Shown here: positions 53,851-64,000 of the stretch, in pieces
How the letters are laid out: each line of letters begins with the position of its first letter
Position numbering within the stretch: the first letter of the stretch is position 1
NCBI RefSeq assembly: GCF_000023925.1
Contig: NC_013169.1
Coordinates: 744,001 to 808,000, forward strand
DNA: 64,000 nucleotides
Direction of reading: 5' to 3'
From: Kytococcus sedentarius DSM 20547
GTDB lineage: Bacteria > Actinomycetota > Actinomycetes > Actinomycetales > Dermatophilaceae
Translations under genes and position numbers: made by a program
Notes under the pieces: generated by a model
Told to the model about the DNA's origin: nothing
Databases searched by the model: none
The model's input: the letters and a program-made list of their open reading frames with translations, nothing else

Positions 53851-55491
53851 GTGACCGTCCTGACTGCCGATGCCCCGTCCGCCTGGCTCGATGCCGCCCC
53901 TTGGCTGAGTCTCGTGCCGCCCCTCATCGCGGTGGGGCTGGTCGTGGCCACCAAGCGGGTGATGCCCTCGCTGGGGGCCGGCATCATCGCCGCGGGCCTG
54001 ATCCTGTTCGACGGCAACCCGCTGGAGGCGGCCCGCGCCATCGGCACGGCGCTGCTGGAGATCGTGTGGGTGGTGACCGGCGACCCGGACGAGCGCGGCT
54101 TCAACGACTACAACGCGCTGATCATCCTGTTCCTGTTCATGCTCGGGGTCATCACGGCGTTCATCACCATGAGCGGCGGTGCCCGCGCCTTCGCCCAGTG
54201 GGCCTCGGGGCACATCCGGACCCGGCGCGGCGCCCAGGGGATGGCCGCCCTGCTGGGCGTGGCGATCTTCATCGACGACTACTTCAACGCGCTCGCGGTG
54301 GGCCAGATCTCCAAACCGGTCACCGACGCGCGGAAGGTCTCGCGCGCCAAGCTGGCCTACCTCATCGACTCCACCGCCGCGCCGGTCTGCGTGCTCGCGC
54401 CCTTCTCCAGCTGGGGCGCCGGCATCATCCTGCTGGTGGCACCGATCGTGGCGGCAGCGGGTCTGGACCACTCCGCGCTCGGCGCCTTCCTGGCCACCGT
54501 GCCCCTGAACTACTACGCGTGGGTGGCGCTGGTCCTGGTGGGGCTGGTGGTCGTGCTCGGCGTGGACGCCGGGCCCATGCTCAAGGAGGAGGAGCGCGCG
54601 CTGCGCACCGGCGACGCCATCGACCCCTCCGAGAACCCGGCCGGGGAGCTCACCGAGGACCTGCCGGTGAAGCGGCCCGGGCGCATCCTGGGGCTCATCG
54701 CTCCCTTCCTCGCGCTCACCCTGGGCGTCGTGGCCGCCCTGTTCATCACCGGCTACCGCGCAGCGGTCGAGGCCGGGGTGCAGTCGCCCTCGGTGCTGGA
54801 GATGTTCGAGAACACGCAGGTCACCCACTCGCTGGCCTGGGGTGGACTGCTGGGCCTGGTGGTCGCGGTGGGCGTCTACCTGGCGGAGACCGCGGCCGAC
54901 GGGCGCTTCGGGGGCAAGGAGTTCGGCCTGGGCTGGCTCAACGGCATCCGCTCGATGCTGCCGGCCGTCCTGGTGCTCGTGCTCGCGTGGGTGACCGCGG
55001 CCCTCATCAGCACGCTGGGCACCGGGGAGTACCTGGCGGGCCTGGTCGAGTCTTCTGGTCTGGCGGCTGTCTGGCTGCCGTTGGTGCTCTTCGTCGTGGC
55101 CGCCGCGATCGCCTTCGCGACCGGCACCTCCTGGGGGAGCTTCGGCATCCTGCTGCCGATCGGCGGCGAGATGCTGATGGGGGTCGACGCCCCGGAGCTG
55201 GTCATCCCCGCACTGGGTGCGGTGCTGGCCGGCGCGGTGCTGGGGGACCACTGCTCGCCGATCTCGGACACCACCATCCTCTCGGCCACCGGTGCCGGCA
55301 CCTCCCTGCCGCTCCACGTCAACACCCAGCTGCCCTATGCCCTGACCGGCGGCGTGGCCTCGGCCCTCGGGTACGCGGTGCTCGCCGTCACGGGAAACGG
55401 GCTGGTCGGGCTGGTCGTGGCGGTGGGGTCCGTGATCGCAATCGTGTTGGGGCTGAGGGCCACTGGCGTGGCCCGCGCGGCTCGCGCGTGA
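53851..55491 (+). CDS. NhaC-family Na+/H+ antiporter
   Basis: This 546-aa membrane transporter has about twelve TM helices and matches the NhaC family of Na+/H+ (or substrate/H+) antiporters. Family-typical membrane motifs are IFIDDYFNALAVGQISKPVTD, FATGTSWGSFGILLPIGGEM and GDHCSPISDTTILSATGA. The substrate could also be an organic anion, as in some NhaC relatives. TAGGAT (53838-53843) lies 7 nt before GTG 53851. The 180-bp gap from pyrD shows nothing else I can name. Confidence 0.88.
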   Translation: MTVLTADAPSAWLDAAPWLSLVPPLIAVGLVVATKRVMPSLGAGIIAAGLILFDGNPLEAARAIGTALLEIVWVVTGDPDERGFNDYNALIILFLFMLGVITAFITMSGGARAFAQWASGHIRTRRGAQGMAALLGVAIFIDDYFNALAVGQISKPVTDARKVSRAKLAYLIDSTAAPVCVLAPFSSWGAGIILLVAPIVAAAGLDHSALGAFLATVPLNYYAWVALVLVGLVVVLGVDAGPMLKEEERALRTGDAIDPSENPAGELTEDLPVKRPGRILGLIAPFLALTLGVVAALFITGYRAAVEAGVQSPSVLEMFENTQVTHSLAWGGLLGLVVAVGVYLAETAADGRFGGKEFGLGWLNGIRSMLPAVLVLVLAWVTAALISTLGTGEYLAGLVESSGLAAVWLPLVLFVVAAAIAFATGTSWGSFGILLPIGGEMLMGVDAPELVIPALGAVLAGAVLGDHCSPISDTTILSATGAGTSLPLHVNTQLPYALTGGVASALGYAVLAVTGNGLVGLVVAVGSVIAIVLGLRATGVARAARA

Positions 55492-56335
55492 CGGGTCACT
55501 CGGCGGCGTACGATGTGCGCCGTGTCACGCCCGTGTGGCACAGACCCCCACAGGAGTGATCATGCGAGTTTCGATGAAGGTGGCCAGCGTCCTCGCGGCC
55601 GGTGCCCTGGCCCTCTCAGCGTGTGGCGAGGCCCCCGAGGAGGAGTCCGGCGGTTCGAACGGCGGCGAGACCTCGGCCCAGTCCGGTGGCTCCGGCGAGG
55701 AGTCGGGCGAGTCCGGCGCGTCGGGCTCCGGTGAGTCCAGCCAGGCGGCCGGCGGCGAGGTCGACAAGAACTACAAGGCCTGCATGGTCTCCGACCAGGG
55801 CGGCTTCGACGACCAGTCGTTCAACCAGACCTCCTACGCGGGCCTCGAGCGCGCGGAGAAGGAGCTGGGCGTGCAGATCGCGACCGTCGAGTCCAGCAGC
55901 CCCGCGGACTTCGACCCCAACGTGGACAGCCTCATCAACCAGCAGAACTGCAACCTGGTGATCGGCGTCGGCTTCATGCTCGAGGACGCCATCCAGTCGG
56001 CCGCCGAGCAGCACAGCGACATCGACTTCGCGCTGGTGGACGCCGCCCTGGCCGACGGCGACGAGCCGACCACCGCCGAGAACGTGCGTCCGCTGCTCTT
56101 CAACACCGCGGAGGCCGCGTTCCTGGGCGGATACCTGGCGGCCGGCACGAGCGAGACCGGCAAGGTCGCGACCTTCGGTGGCGTCCAGATCCCCTCCGTG
56201 GCGGTCTTCATGGACGGCTTCGCCGATGGCGTCAAGCACTACAACGAGGCCAAGGACGGGGACGTCCAGGTGCTCGGCTGGGACAAGGAGTCGCAGGACG
56301 GTGCCTTCTCCGGTGACTTCGAGAACATCGGTCAG

Positions 56336-56343
56336 GGCAAAAC
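56336..56343 (+). repeat. Target-site duplication, left copy
   Basis: GGCAAAAC lies immediately left of the element and is repeated exactly at 57795-57802. Eight base pairs is the usual duplication length of ISL3-family elements. Confidence 0.97.
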
Positions 56344-56368
56344 GGCTCTTCACAGATGAGGGTGTAGG
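56344..56368 (+). repeat. ISL3 terminal inverted repeat, left
   Basis: This end starts GGCTCTTCAC and pairs with the reverse complement of 57770-57794, with one mismatch at position 10. The transposase stop codon (56350-56352, minus strand) lies inside it. Confidence 0.95.
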
Positions 56369-57672
56369 TGGGGTCTGAAGCCGCCGGTCTCGAGCAGGCT
56401 GCGGGCGATGTAGTTGGTGAGGTTGCGGAAGCCGAGGGCGGAGCCGCGGAGGTGTTCCAGGCGTCCGTTGAGGGCCTCGGTGGGCCCGTTGGATGTGCCG
56501 GGCCGGTCGAAGTAGGCGAGCACGTCGGCGGCGCGCTTGGCCAGGGTCCGGCCCAGCGTGGTGAGCTCGACCAGTGGCTGCGGGATGCCGGCGCCCAGGT
56601 CTGTGATCAGTTTGTCCATCAACTCCCGGCCCTGGCGCCGGTCCTGGTGCCGGTAGGCGGCGATCATGCGCTGGTAGATCCCCCAGGTCGCCTCGACCTC
56701 GAGGTGTTCCTCTGCCGCGAAGAGCGCGTGCAGGCGGTCGTTCTGCTTGTCGGTGAGCAGGTCCGCGCCGGTGTGCAGGGTTCGGCGGGCCTTGTAGAGC
56801 GGGTCGTCCTTGAATCCTCGGTGGCCGTGGATCATGAGCTGGACCCGGCGTCGGCACGCATCCAGGGCGTCGCCGGCCAGTCGAACGACGTGGAAGGGGT
56901 CCATCACCGCGACCGCGTCGGGGACCTCCTCGGCGGCGGCGGTCTTGAAGCCGGTGAACCCGTCCATCGCGACCACCTCGACCCTGTCGCGCCAGGGCTG
57001 GTCGCGGTCGGCCAGCCAGGTCTTGAACACGGCCTTGGAGCGGCCTTCGACCATGTCCAGTAGCCGGGCCGGGCCAGTGCCGTCGCGAACCGGGGTGAGG
57101 TCGATGATCACGGCCGGCGTACTTGTCGCCCTTGCGGGTGTGGCGCCACACGTGCTCGTCTACGCCGAGGACACGCACCGAGTCGAACCGGGCTGGGTCA
57201 TCGATCAAGACCCGCTTGCCTTCGGCCAGGACCGCGTCGTTCGCGGTGTTCCAGGCAACACCGAGGCCTTCGGCGACGCGAGACATCGTCAAGTGCCCGA
57301 CCACGATCCCTTCGAGTGCCCACCGCAGCCCGGCCCGGGAGATCTTCGCTCGTGGTTCAGCCGCGGCGGTGGTGTCCTGCCGCCACACATGACCGCACCC
57401 GGCGCACCGGTACCGGCGGATCGTGACCAACAGAGTCGTGGGGCGCCAGCCCAGCGGTTCATGGGCCAGTTCCCGGGTCACGGTGTCACGCGGGACACCC
57501 TGACAACCGCACCGCCGGCACCACTGGTCCGGCTCCACGACCCGGCAGGCCAGCACGGCACGGTCGGGTTCGAGCCGTTGGCCCACTGCTTCCAGGCCGA
57601 GCACGTCCAGACGGCAGTCAGGTCAGGGTGGTCGAACAAATCAGCGCGGCCACCGACGGTAGCGTCGTACAT
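56350..57672 (-). pseudogene. ISL3 transposase, two frameshifts
   Basis: An intact gene would encode about 440 aa, normal for ISL3. The N-terminus MYDATVGGRADLFDHPDLTA starts at 57672. After about 20 codons the frame breaks near 57612-57620, and the protein resumes in another frame as VLGLEAVGQRLEPD. This part holds the zinc ribbon (CRRCGCQG ... RCAGCGHVW), an HTH (SRVAEGLGVAWNTAN) and the first catalytic Asp (VLGVDEHVW). A second break, one extra base at 57112-57115, follows GDKYAG; the chain then continues as VIIDLTPVRDGTGPARLL with the second Asp (VAMDGFTGF) and the Glu (GPTEALNGRL). All DDE residues survive but in three frames. A programmed frameshift is possible in principle but not usual for ISL3. 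Confidence 0.88.
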
Positions 57673-57769
57673 GTCGAGGTCTTTCGAGATGGGCGTGTAG
57701 GAACCTCCATCCTCGGAAGACCTCGACCCCTACCCCCACACCGACGCGCCACCCGACCGCGCGACATGC

Positions 57770-57794
57770 CCTACACCCTCATCTATGAAGAGCC
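57770..57794 (-). repeat. ISL3 terminal inverted repeat, right
   Basis: Read on the minus strand this end starts GGCTCTTCAT and matches the left end at 24 of 25 positions. It lies 98 nt upstream of the transposase start. Confidence 0.95.
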
Positions 57795-57802
57795 GGCAAA
57801 AC
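57795..57802 (+). repeat. Target-site duplication, right copy
   Basis: GGCAAAAC, identical to 56336-56343, follows the element directly. It marks a simple insertion with no later deletion or rearrangement at the ends. Confidence 0.97.
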
Positions 57803-58242
57803 CCTCACCGAGCAGTTCCTGGCCCAGGACGTGGACGTCGTGATGCCGGTCGCCGGTCCGGTCGGTGCCGGTGCCGCCCAGGCCGTCGAGGGCAAGGACG
57901 GTGCGAAGCTGATCTGGGTGGACACCGACGGCTACGAGTCCACCGAGTACGGCGACATCATCGTGTCCTCGGTCGTCAAGAAGATGGACGAGGCCGTGTT
58001 CAACGCGGTGCAGCAGGGCGCCTCCGGCTCCTTCGACAACACCCCCTACGTGGGCACCGTCGAGAACGAGGGCGTGGGCCTGGCCCCGTTCCACGACTTC
58101 GAGGGCGAGATCTCCGACGAGCTCAAGTCCGAGCTGGACGACCTGCGCGGTCAGATCGCCTCCGGCGACCTGACGGTCGAGTCCGAGAACACCCCGAAGT
58201 GACCACTGGCGGTACCCGGGAACCCACGACGGGAGTCGCTCG

Positions 58243-59843
<1,601 letters not shown>

Positions 59844-59847
<4 letters not shown>

Positions 59848-61127
59848 CGACCCCCGGCACGGAGCCGACGACCACCGAGCCGTCCGAGCTCACCGGTGGG
59901 GGAGCCTCCCCCGACGCCCGCGAGCAGGCCAGCCTGTTCCACCGCATCGTCACCGGGAACCTCCTCATCTCGGCCCTGGCCGTGGTGCTGGCGCTCGTGC
60001 TGGGTGCGGTGCTCATCGCCATCGCCGACGAGGAGGTGCGCGAGGCCGCGACCTACTTCTTCGCCCGTCCGGGCGACCTGCTCGGCGCGTTGTGGACCGC
60101 GGTCTCCGAGGCCTACGTCTCGCTCTTCAAGGGCGCGGTCTTCAACCCCGACGGCGACACCTTCGCCCGGCAGATCCGGCCGCTGACCGAGTCGCTGGTC
60201 TTCAGCGTGCCGCTGATCCTGGCGGGTCTCGGTGTGGCCGTGGCCTTCCGCGCCGGCCTGTTCAACATCGGTGCGCAGGGGCAGATCATCCTCGGTGCGA
60301 TCATCGGCAGCTACCTGGGCTTCAGCTTCGACCTGCCCCCGGTGGTCCACCTGGTCGTGGCCGCCCTGGGTGCCGCCCTCGGTGGCGCGCTGTGGGGGTT
60401 CATCCCCGGTCTGCTCAAGGCCCGCACCGGCGCCAACGAGGTGATCGTCACGATCATGCTCAACTACACCGCCGTGTACCTGGTGGCCTACCTGCTCACC
60501 ACCCCGGCCTTCCAGGAGGACGGCTCCAACCAGCCGAAGTCGCCCCGGCTGGGTGAGAACTCCCTGTGGCCGAACCTGCTCGGTGACGACTTCCGCCTGA
60601 ACGCCGCCTTCCTGGTCGCCCTGCTGGCGACCGTCGCCGTGTGGTGGCTGCTGGAGCGCTCCACCCTGGGCTTCCGCCTGCGGGCGGTCGGCGTCAACCA
60701 GGACGCGGCCCGCACCGCTGGCATGAACGTCGGTACCGTCACCATCGCCGCGATGGTGATCGCCGGTCTGCTGGCCGGCCTGGCCGGCTCGGCGCAGGTG
60801 CAGGGCACCGAGCAGTTCCTCACCGCGGGCATCGCGGGCTCCCTCGGGTTCGACGCCATCACCGTGGCGCTCCTGGGCCGGTCGCGTGCCTGGGGCGTCC
60901 TCTGGGCGGGCCTGCTGTTCGGCGCGCTCAAGGCCGGCGGGTTCGTCATGCAGTCGGTGACGCAGACCCCCATCGACATCATCCTCGTCCTGCAGTCGGT
61001 CATCGTCCTGCTGATCGCGGCGCCGCCGCTGGTGCGGATGGTGTTCCGCCTGCCCGATCCCGACCGTCCGCGGCGCCCCCGTGCCGCGCGTCCCGCCCGT
61101 TCGGCGAAGCAGGAGGCCGCAGCATGA
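59844..61127 (+). CDS. Nucleoside ABC transporter permease 1
   Basis: This 427-aa permease of the BPD_transp_2 family (YufP/NupP-like) has about nine TM helices after a soluble N-terminus (about 1-30). Family stretches are GLGVAVAFRAGLFNIGAQGQIILGA and ARTGANEVIVTIMLNYTAVYLV, the coupling-loop region. ATG 59844 overlaps the ATPase stop by 4 nt, and its own stop overlaps the next permease. Confidence 0.92.
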
Positions 61128-62458
61128 GCACCCCGATGGCCCCCGCCACCACTCCTGCCGCCACGCCGGGTGACGCCGAGCGGCGCACCGGGCCCGCGGC
61201 CCAGGGCATGGCCCACACCTCCCGCAAGCCCCGATGGGGGGTCGCTGCGGTCTACCTGCTGGGCCTGCTGCTGATGTGGGGCGTGTACGTCCTGCGCAGC
61301 CCGGCCGACGCGGAGACGACCTTCCGGTTCACCGGCTCCGACGTGCTCTTCCAGATCCCCGAGGTGACGGTCCCGTCGTGGCTGACGGCGGTCCTGCTGG
61401 GCGTGTTGTTCGCCGCCACCACGGCCTGGGTCGTCTGGGCCAAGGGTCGCCCCCCGGCGTGGGTGCACGTCGTCGGCGGCCTGGCCTTCATCATCGCCAC
61501 CCTCGTGTGGGCCGCGGCGGGTACCGGGGCCGTGGTCCCGGTGACTTCGCTGCTGGCCGGGGCGCTGGCGCTCTCGGTGCCGCTGATCTACGGCGCCATG
61601 AGCGGCATCCTCTGCGAGCGGTCGGGCGTCATCAACATCGCCATCGAGGGCCAGCTGCTGTTCGGCGCCTTCGCCGCGGCGGTGGTGGCCTCGTTGGCGG
61701 CCAACGCCTGGTTCGGCCTCATCGCGGCGCCGATCGCCGGAGCCCTGGTGGGCGCCCTGCTGGTGCTCTTCGCCGTGGTCTTCCGCGTCGACCAGATCAT
61801 CGTCGGCGTGGTGCTCAACACCCTGGTGCTGGGCCTGACCGGCTTCTTCTTCTCCACCCTGCTCAGCCAGGACCGCGCCACGTGGAACGCCCGACAGTCG
61901 CTGCCGGAGCTGCCCATCCCGTTCCTGTCGGAGATCCCGGTCCTCGGCCCGGTGCTCTTCAAGCAGACGATCCTGGTGTACCTGATGTACGTCCTGCTGG
62001 TCGTGCTGCACGTGATGCTCTTCCGTTCCGCCTGGGGCCTGCGCACCCGCGCCATCGGGGAGCACCCCAAGGCCGCGGACACCGTGGGCGTGGACGTCAA
62101 CCGCCTGCGCGTGGTCAACACGCTCATCGGCGGCGCCGTCGCCGGCCTCGGTGGCGCCTTCTTCACCATCGGTGCGGGGCTGGCCTTCGGACGCGACATG
62201 TCCGCGGGCAACGGCTTCATCGCCCTGGCGGCGATGATCCTGGGCCGGTGGAGCCCCAAGGGTGCCGTGGTGGCCGCGCTGTTGTTCGGGTTCACCAAGA
62301 ACCTCGGCAACGTGCTGTCCTCCATCGGCTCGCCGCTGCCCACCGACCTGCTGCTGATGCTGCCCTACCTGGTCACGATCGTGGCCGTGGCCGGGCTGGT
62401 CGGCAAGGTGCGGGCCCCGGCCGCCGAGGGCAAGGCCTACGTGAAGGGGCGCTCGTGA
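61124..62458 (+). CDS. Nucleoside ABC transporter permease 2
   Basis: This 444-aa second permease (YufQ/NupQ-like) has about ten TM helices. It carries GILCERSGVINIAIEGQLLFGAF, the typical membrane segment of the family, and RTRAIGEHPKAADTVGVDVNRLR, the coupling loop. ATG 61124 has AGGAGG upstream and overlaps the previous stop. The cytidine deaminase gene starts before its stop, so transport and salvage are coupled. Confidence 0.92.
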   Translation: MSTPMAPATTPAATPGDAERRTGPAAQGMAHTSRKPRWGVAAVYLLGLLLMWGVYVLRSPADAETTFRFTGSDVLFQIPEVTVPSWLTAVLLGVLFAATTAWVVWAKGRPPAWVHVVGGLAFIIATLVWAAAGTGAVVPVTSLLAGALALSVPLIYGAMSGILCERSGVINIAIEGQLLFGAFAAAVVASLAANAWFGLIAAPIAGALVGALLVLFAVVFRVDQIIVGVVLNTLVLGLTGFFFSTLLSQDRATWNARQSLPELPIPFLSEIPVLGPVLFKQTILVYLMYVLLVVLHVMLFRSAWGLRTRAIGEHPKAADTVGVDVNRLRVVNTLIGGAVAGLGGAFFTIGAGLAFGRDMSAGNGFIALAAMILGRWSPKGAVVAALLFGFTKNLGNVLSSIGSPLPTDLLLMLPYLVTIVAVAGLVGKVRAPAAEGKAYVKGRS

Positions 62459-62886
62459 GCACCCCGGACGACGCCGGCTCGATGCGGGGCGAGGCGCCCC
62501 GCATCGAGTGGGACGCCCTGCTCGATGCGGCGCGCGCGGCCATGCGCCGCGCCTACGCCCCCTACTCGGGCTACCCGGTCGGCGCGGCCGGCCTGGTGGA
62601 GGACGGGCGCGTGGTCTCGGGCTGCAACGTGGAGAACGCCGGCTACGGCGTCACCCTGTGCGCGGAGTGCGGGATGGTCAGTGAGCTGGTGAACTCCGGC
62701 GGTGGACGCCTGGTCGCGGTGGCCTGCGTGCAGCGCGACGGCGAGGTCGTCATGCCCTGCGGCCGGTGCCGCCAGCTGCTCGTGGAGCACGGGGGCCCCG
62801 AGTGCCTGGTGACGGCGCCGGACGGCACGCCCCGGACCGTGGCGGAGTTGGTGCCGCTGGCCTTCGGGGCCGACGACCTGGCCTGA
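62455..62886 (+). CDS. cdd: Cytidine deaminase
   Basis: The 143-aa zinc enzyme converts cytidine and deoxycytidine to uridine forms. Substrate residues are in NVENAGYGVT; the zinc ligands are Cys in TLCAECGM (with the catalytic Glu) and the two Cys in MPCGRCRQLL. The length fits the homotetrameric class. GTG 62455 overlaps the permease stop by 4 nt, so cdd is the last gene of the nucleoside uptake operon. This suggests pyrimidine as well as purine nucleosides may be imported. Confidence 0.95.
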   Translation: MSTPDDAGSMRGEAPRIEWDALLDAARAAMRRAYAPYSGYPVGAAGLVEDGRVVSGCNVENAGYGVTLCAECGMVSELVNSGGGRLVAVACVQRDGEVVMPCGRCRQLLVEHGGPECLVTAPDGTPRTVAELVPLAFGADDLA

Positions 62887-63008
62887 GCCCCACGGCACTT
62901 CGTCACAGTTCGGCAATGATTTCTCGCCGTGCGGATGACGGCGGTGGGGTGCGGGGTGCAGGAGGGGGAGACTTCGGCCGTCCTGTTCCTTCGAGACCGA
63001 GGTCAACG

Positions 63009-64000
63009 ATGTCTCAGAATGCTGGCGGCGCCACCGCGTACCGCCCCTCCGCGCCCCCCGAGGCGGGCAACGGTGGCCGCGAGGCCTTCTCAGCCCGCAG
63101 CGTCTTCATCCTCGCCGCCATCGGCTCGGCGGTGGGCTTGGGCAACATCTGGCGCTACCCCATGGTCGCCTACGAGAGCGGTGGCGGCGCCTTCCTGATT
63201 CCCTACCTGGTCGCGCTGACCACCGCAGCCATCCCGCTGCTCTTCCTGGACTACGCACTGGGGCACAAGTACCGCGGGGCCTCCCCGCTGGCCTTCAAGC
63301 GACTGCGCCGCTGGCTGGAGCCCTTCGGCTGGGTGCAGGTGCTCATGTGCTTCGTCATCGCCACCTACTACGCCGTGGTCCTGGCGTGGGCGCTGCGCTA
63401 CTTCTTCTACGCGTTCACCACTGAGTGGGGCTCCGACACCGGCGCCTTCTTCGAGGGCGAGCTGCTGGAGGTCACCGAGATCGGCGCGCTGGGCCACTTC
63501 GTGACTCCCACGCTGATCGCCCTGGCCGGGCTGTGGATCCTCTGCATCGGCATCGTGGCGGTCGGTGTGGACAAGGGCATTGGCCTGGCCAACCGCGTCT
63601 TCCTGCCGCTGCTGATCCTCGTGTTCGGCGCGCTGGTGGTGCGGGCGCTGTTCCTGGAGGGTGCGGCCACCGGCCTGGACGCCTTCTTCACCCCGGACTG
63701 GAACGCCATCAAGGACCCGGACGTCTGGGTGGCGGCCTACGGCCAGGTGTTCTTCAGCACCTCGGTGGCCATCGGCGCCATGCTCACCTACGCGTCGTAC
63801 CTCAAGCGCAGGACCAACCTCACCGGCTCCGGCCTGGTGGTCGGCTTCTCCAACGCCAGCTTCGAGGTGCTCGCGGGCATCGGCGTGTTCGCCTGCCTGG
63901 GCTTCCTCGCCGTGCAGCAGGGGGTCGGCGTGGAGGACGCCGCGGCCGGTGGGCCGGGCCTGACCTTCGTGGTCTTTCCCGCCCTGATCAACGAGATGCC
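63009..64000 (+). CDS. Sodium-dependent (NSS/SNF family) transporter, 3' truncated by window
   Basis: The frame from ATG 63009 is open to the window end (330 codons, no stop). It encodes the N-terminal half of a neurotransmitter:sodium symporter family protein, which usually imports amino acids or related amines with Na+. The TM1 signature AAIGSAVGLGNIWRYPMVAY is present with the conserved unwound GLGNIWRYP, followed by GGGAFLIPYL in TM2. About eight TM helices are visible. AATGAT at 62915-62920 is a possible -10 box for an 80-90-nt leader. Rest of gene lies beyond the window. Confidence 0.92.
   Translation, partial: MSQNAGGATAYRPSAPPEAGNGGREAFSARSVFILAAIGSAVGLGNIWRYPMVAYESGGGAFLIPYLVALTTAAIPLLFLDYALGHKYRGASPLAFKRLRRWLEPFGWVQVLMCFVIATYYAVVLAWALRYFFYAFTTEWGSDTGAFFEGELLEVTEIGALGHFVTPTLIALAGLWILCIGIVAVGVDKGIGLANRVFLPLLILVFGALVVRALFLEGAATGLDAFFTPDWNAIKDPDVWVAAYGQVFFSTSVAIGAMLTYASYLKRRTNLTGSGLVVGFSNASFEVLAGIGVFACLGFLAVQQGVGVEDAAAGGPGLTFVVFPALINEM

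Larger units (their letters stand above)
56344..57794 (-). mobile_element. ISL3-family insertion sequence (1451 bp)
   Basis: The element is 1451 bp with terminal inverted repeats of 25 bp (56344-56368 and 57770-57794) that match at 24 positions and begin GGCTCTTCA, the typical ISL3 end. It carries one transposase gene on the minus strand and is flanked by an 8-bp direct repeat. It lies within, and antisense to, a nucleoside-binding lipoprotein gene. Its coding content is the same style of GC-rich DNA as the host, so it probably circulates among actinobacteria. Confidence 0.96.
55562..58202 (+). pseudogene. BMP-family nucleoside-binding lipoprotein, interrupted by ISL3 element
   Basis: This was the substrate-binding lipoprotein of a BMP/PnrA-type purine-nucleoside ABC transporter. 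The 5' part (55562-56343) encodes a lipoprotein signal (lipobox LSAC), a Ser/Gly-rich linker, and KACMVSDQGGFDDQSFNQTSYAGL, typical of the family. The 3' part (57803-58202) encodes DVVMPVAGPVGAGAAQAV and KLIWVDTDGYES. Joining 56343 to 57803 gives GQGK-TLTEQFL in frame and 393 codons to the stop. As it stands the 5' frame ends after GKTALHR at 56359. CAGGAG lies 5 nt before ATG 55562. The ATPase and two permeases follow directly. Confidence 0.95.

Noticed and set aside
57100-57125. Programmed frameshift producing an active ISL3 transposase
   Set aside because: No slippery A/T run or classic stimulator is seen, ISL3 elements normally use one frame, and a second break near 57612 makes simple decay more likely. 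Not fully excluded.
57831-58202. A separate short gene starting within the 3' remnant of the lipoprotein gene
   Set aside because: It is the C-terminal part of the interrupted binding protein, with no signal peptide or ribosome-binding site of its own.

Overview
The window is very GC-rich, densely packed DNA from an actinobacterium. WhiB, MptB-type and MgtA-type mannosyltransferases, GuaB3, the DUF6350, DUF3817 and DUF3017 proteins, a groES-linked GroEL1 with a His-rich tail, and many GTG starts all point there. A member of the Micrococcales, perhaps close to Dermacoccaceae/Kytococcaceae, is my best guess from gene content and order; no search was run. Most of the window is core chromosome.

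Layout. 1-540: 3' end of a 23S rRNA gene, the 5S rRNA and the rrn terminator. 683-9337: an RG-rich TPR protein, a HAD phosphatase, MptB (minus), then an overlapping run alr - hydrolase - tsaE - tsaB - rimI - tsaD, continuing into a GH3 lipoprotein (to 11184). 11187-17266: an RND transporter and a THUMP-like methyltransferase (both minus) and a cardiolipin synthase. 17271-19542: groES and groEL under two CIRCE boxes. 19667-23042: S4 protein, WhiB3-like regulator, guaB and guaB3. 23047-27001: a DoxX-like protein and a two-subunit ABC exporter. 27133-31485: YncE-like lipoprotein, SURF1, DUF3817, guaA. 31533-36443: UPF0104 protein, NUDIX hydrolase, small membrane protein, pcrA. 36602-46922: sucCD, an alcohol dehydrogenase, DUF6350, three accessory genes, purN, purH, folD. 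46906-53670: DUF3017, mdh, trpS, LigT-like protein, mgtA-like, manC, pyrD. 53851-64000: an NhaC antiporter, a BMP-type nucleoside ABC transporter operon ending in cytidine deaminase, and a truncated sodium-dependent transporter.

How the genes work together. Purine synthesis is well represented (purN, purH, folD, guaB, guaB3, guaA), with pyrD for pyrimidines. Nucleoside uptake and salvage (BMP ABC transporter, cdd) lie at the right end. GDP-mannose supply (manC) and two mannosyltransferases suggest a lipomannan-type envelope glycan. tsaB, tsaD and tsaE make the tRNA t6A modification.

The most notable feature is an ISL3-family insertion sequence (56344-57794). It sits inside the substrate-binding lipoprotein gene of the nucleoside transporter, flanked by a perfect 8-bp target duplication. 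Removing the element and one repeat restores a 393-codon reading frame exactly. The transposase itself is broken by two frameshifts, so the insertion looks fixed while the downstream ATPase and permease genes remain intact. Other points of interest are an ABC exporter pair whose degenerate motifs are complementary, and -10 hexamers placed 6-9 nt before many start codons, which implies widespread leaderless transcription. I found no CRISPR array, prophage, tRNA gene, riboswitch or clearly new multigene system.
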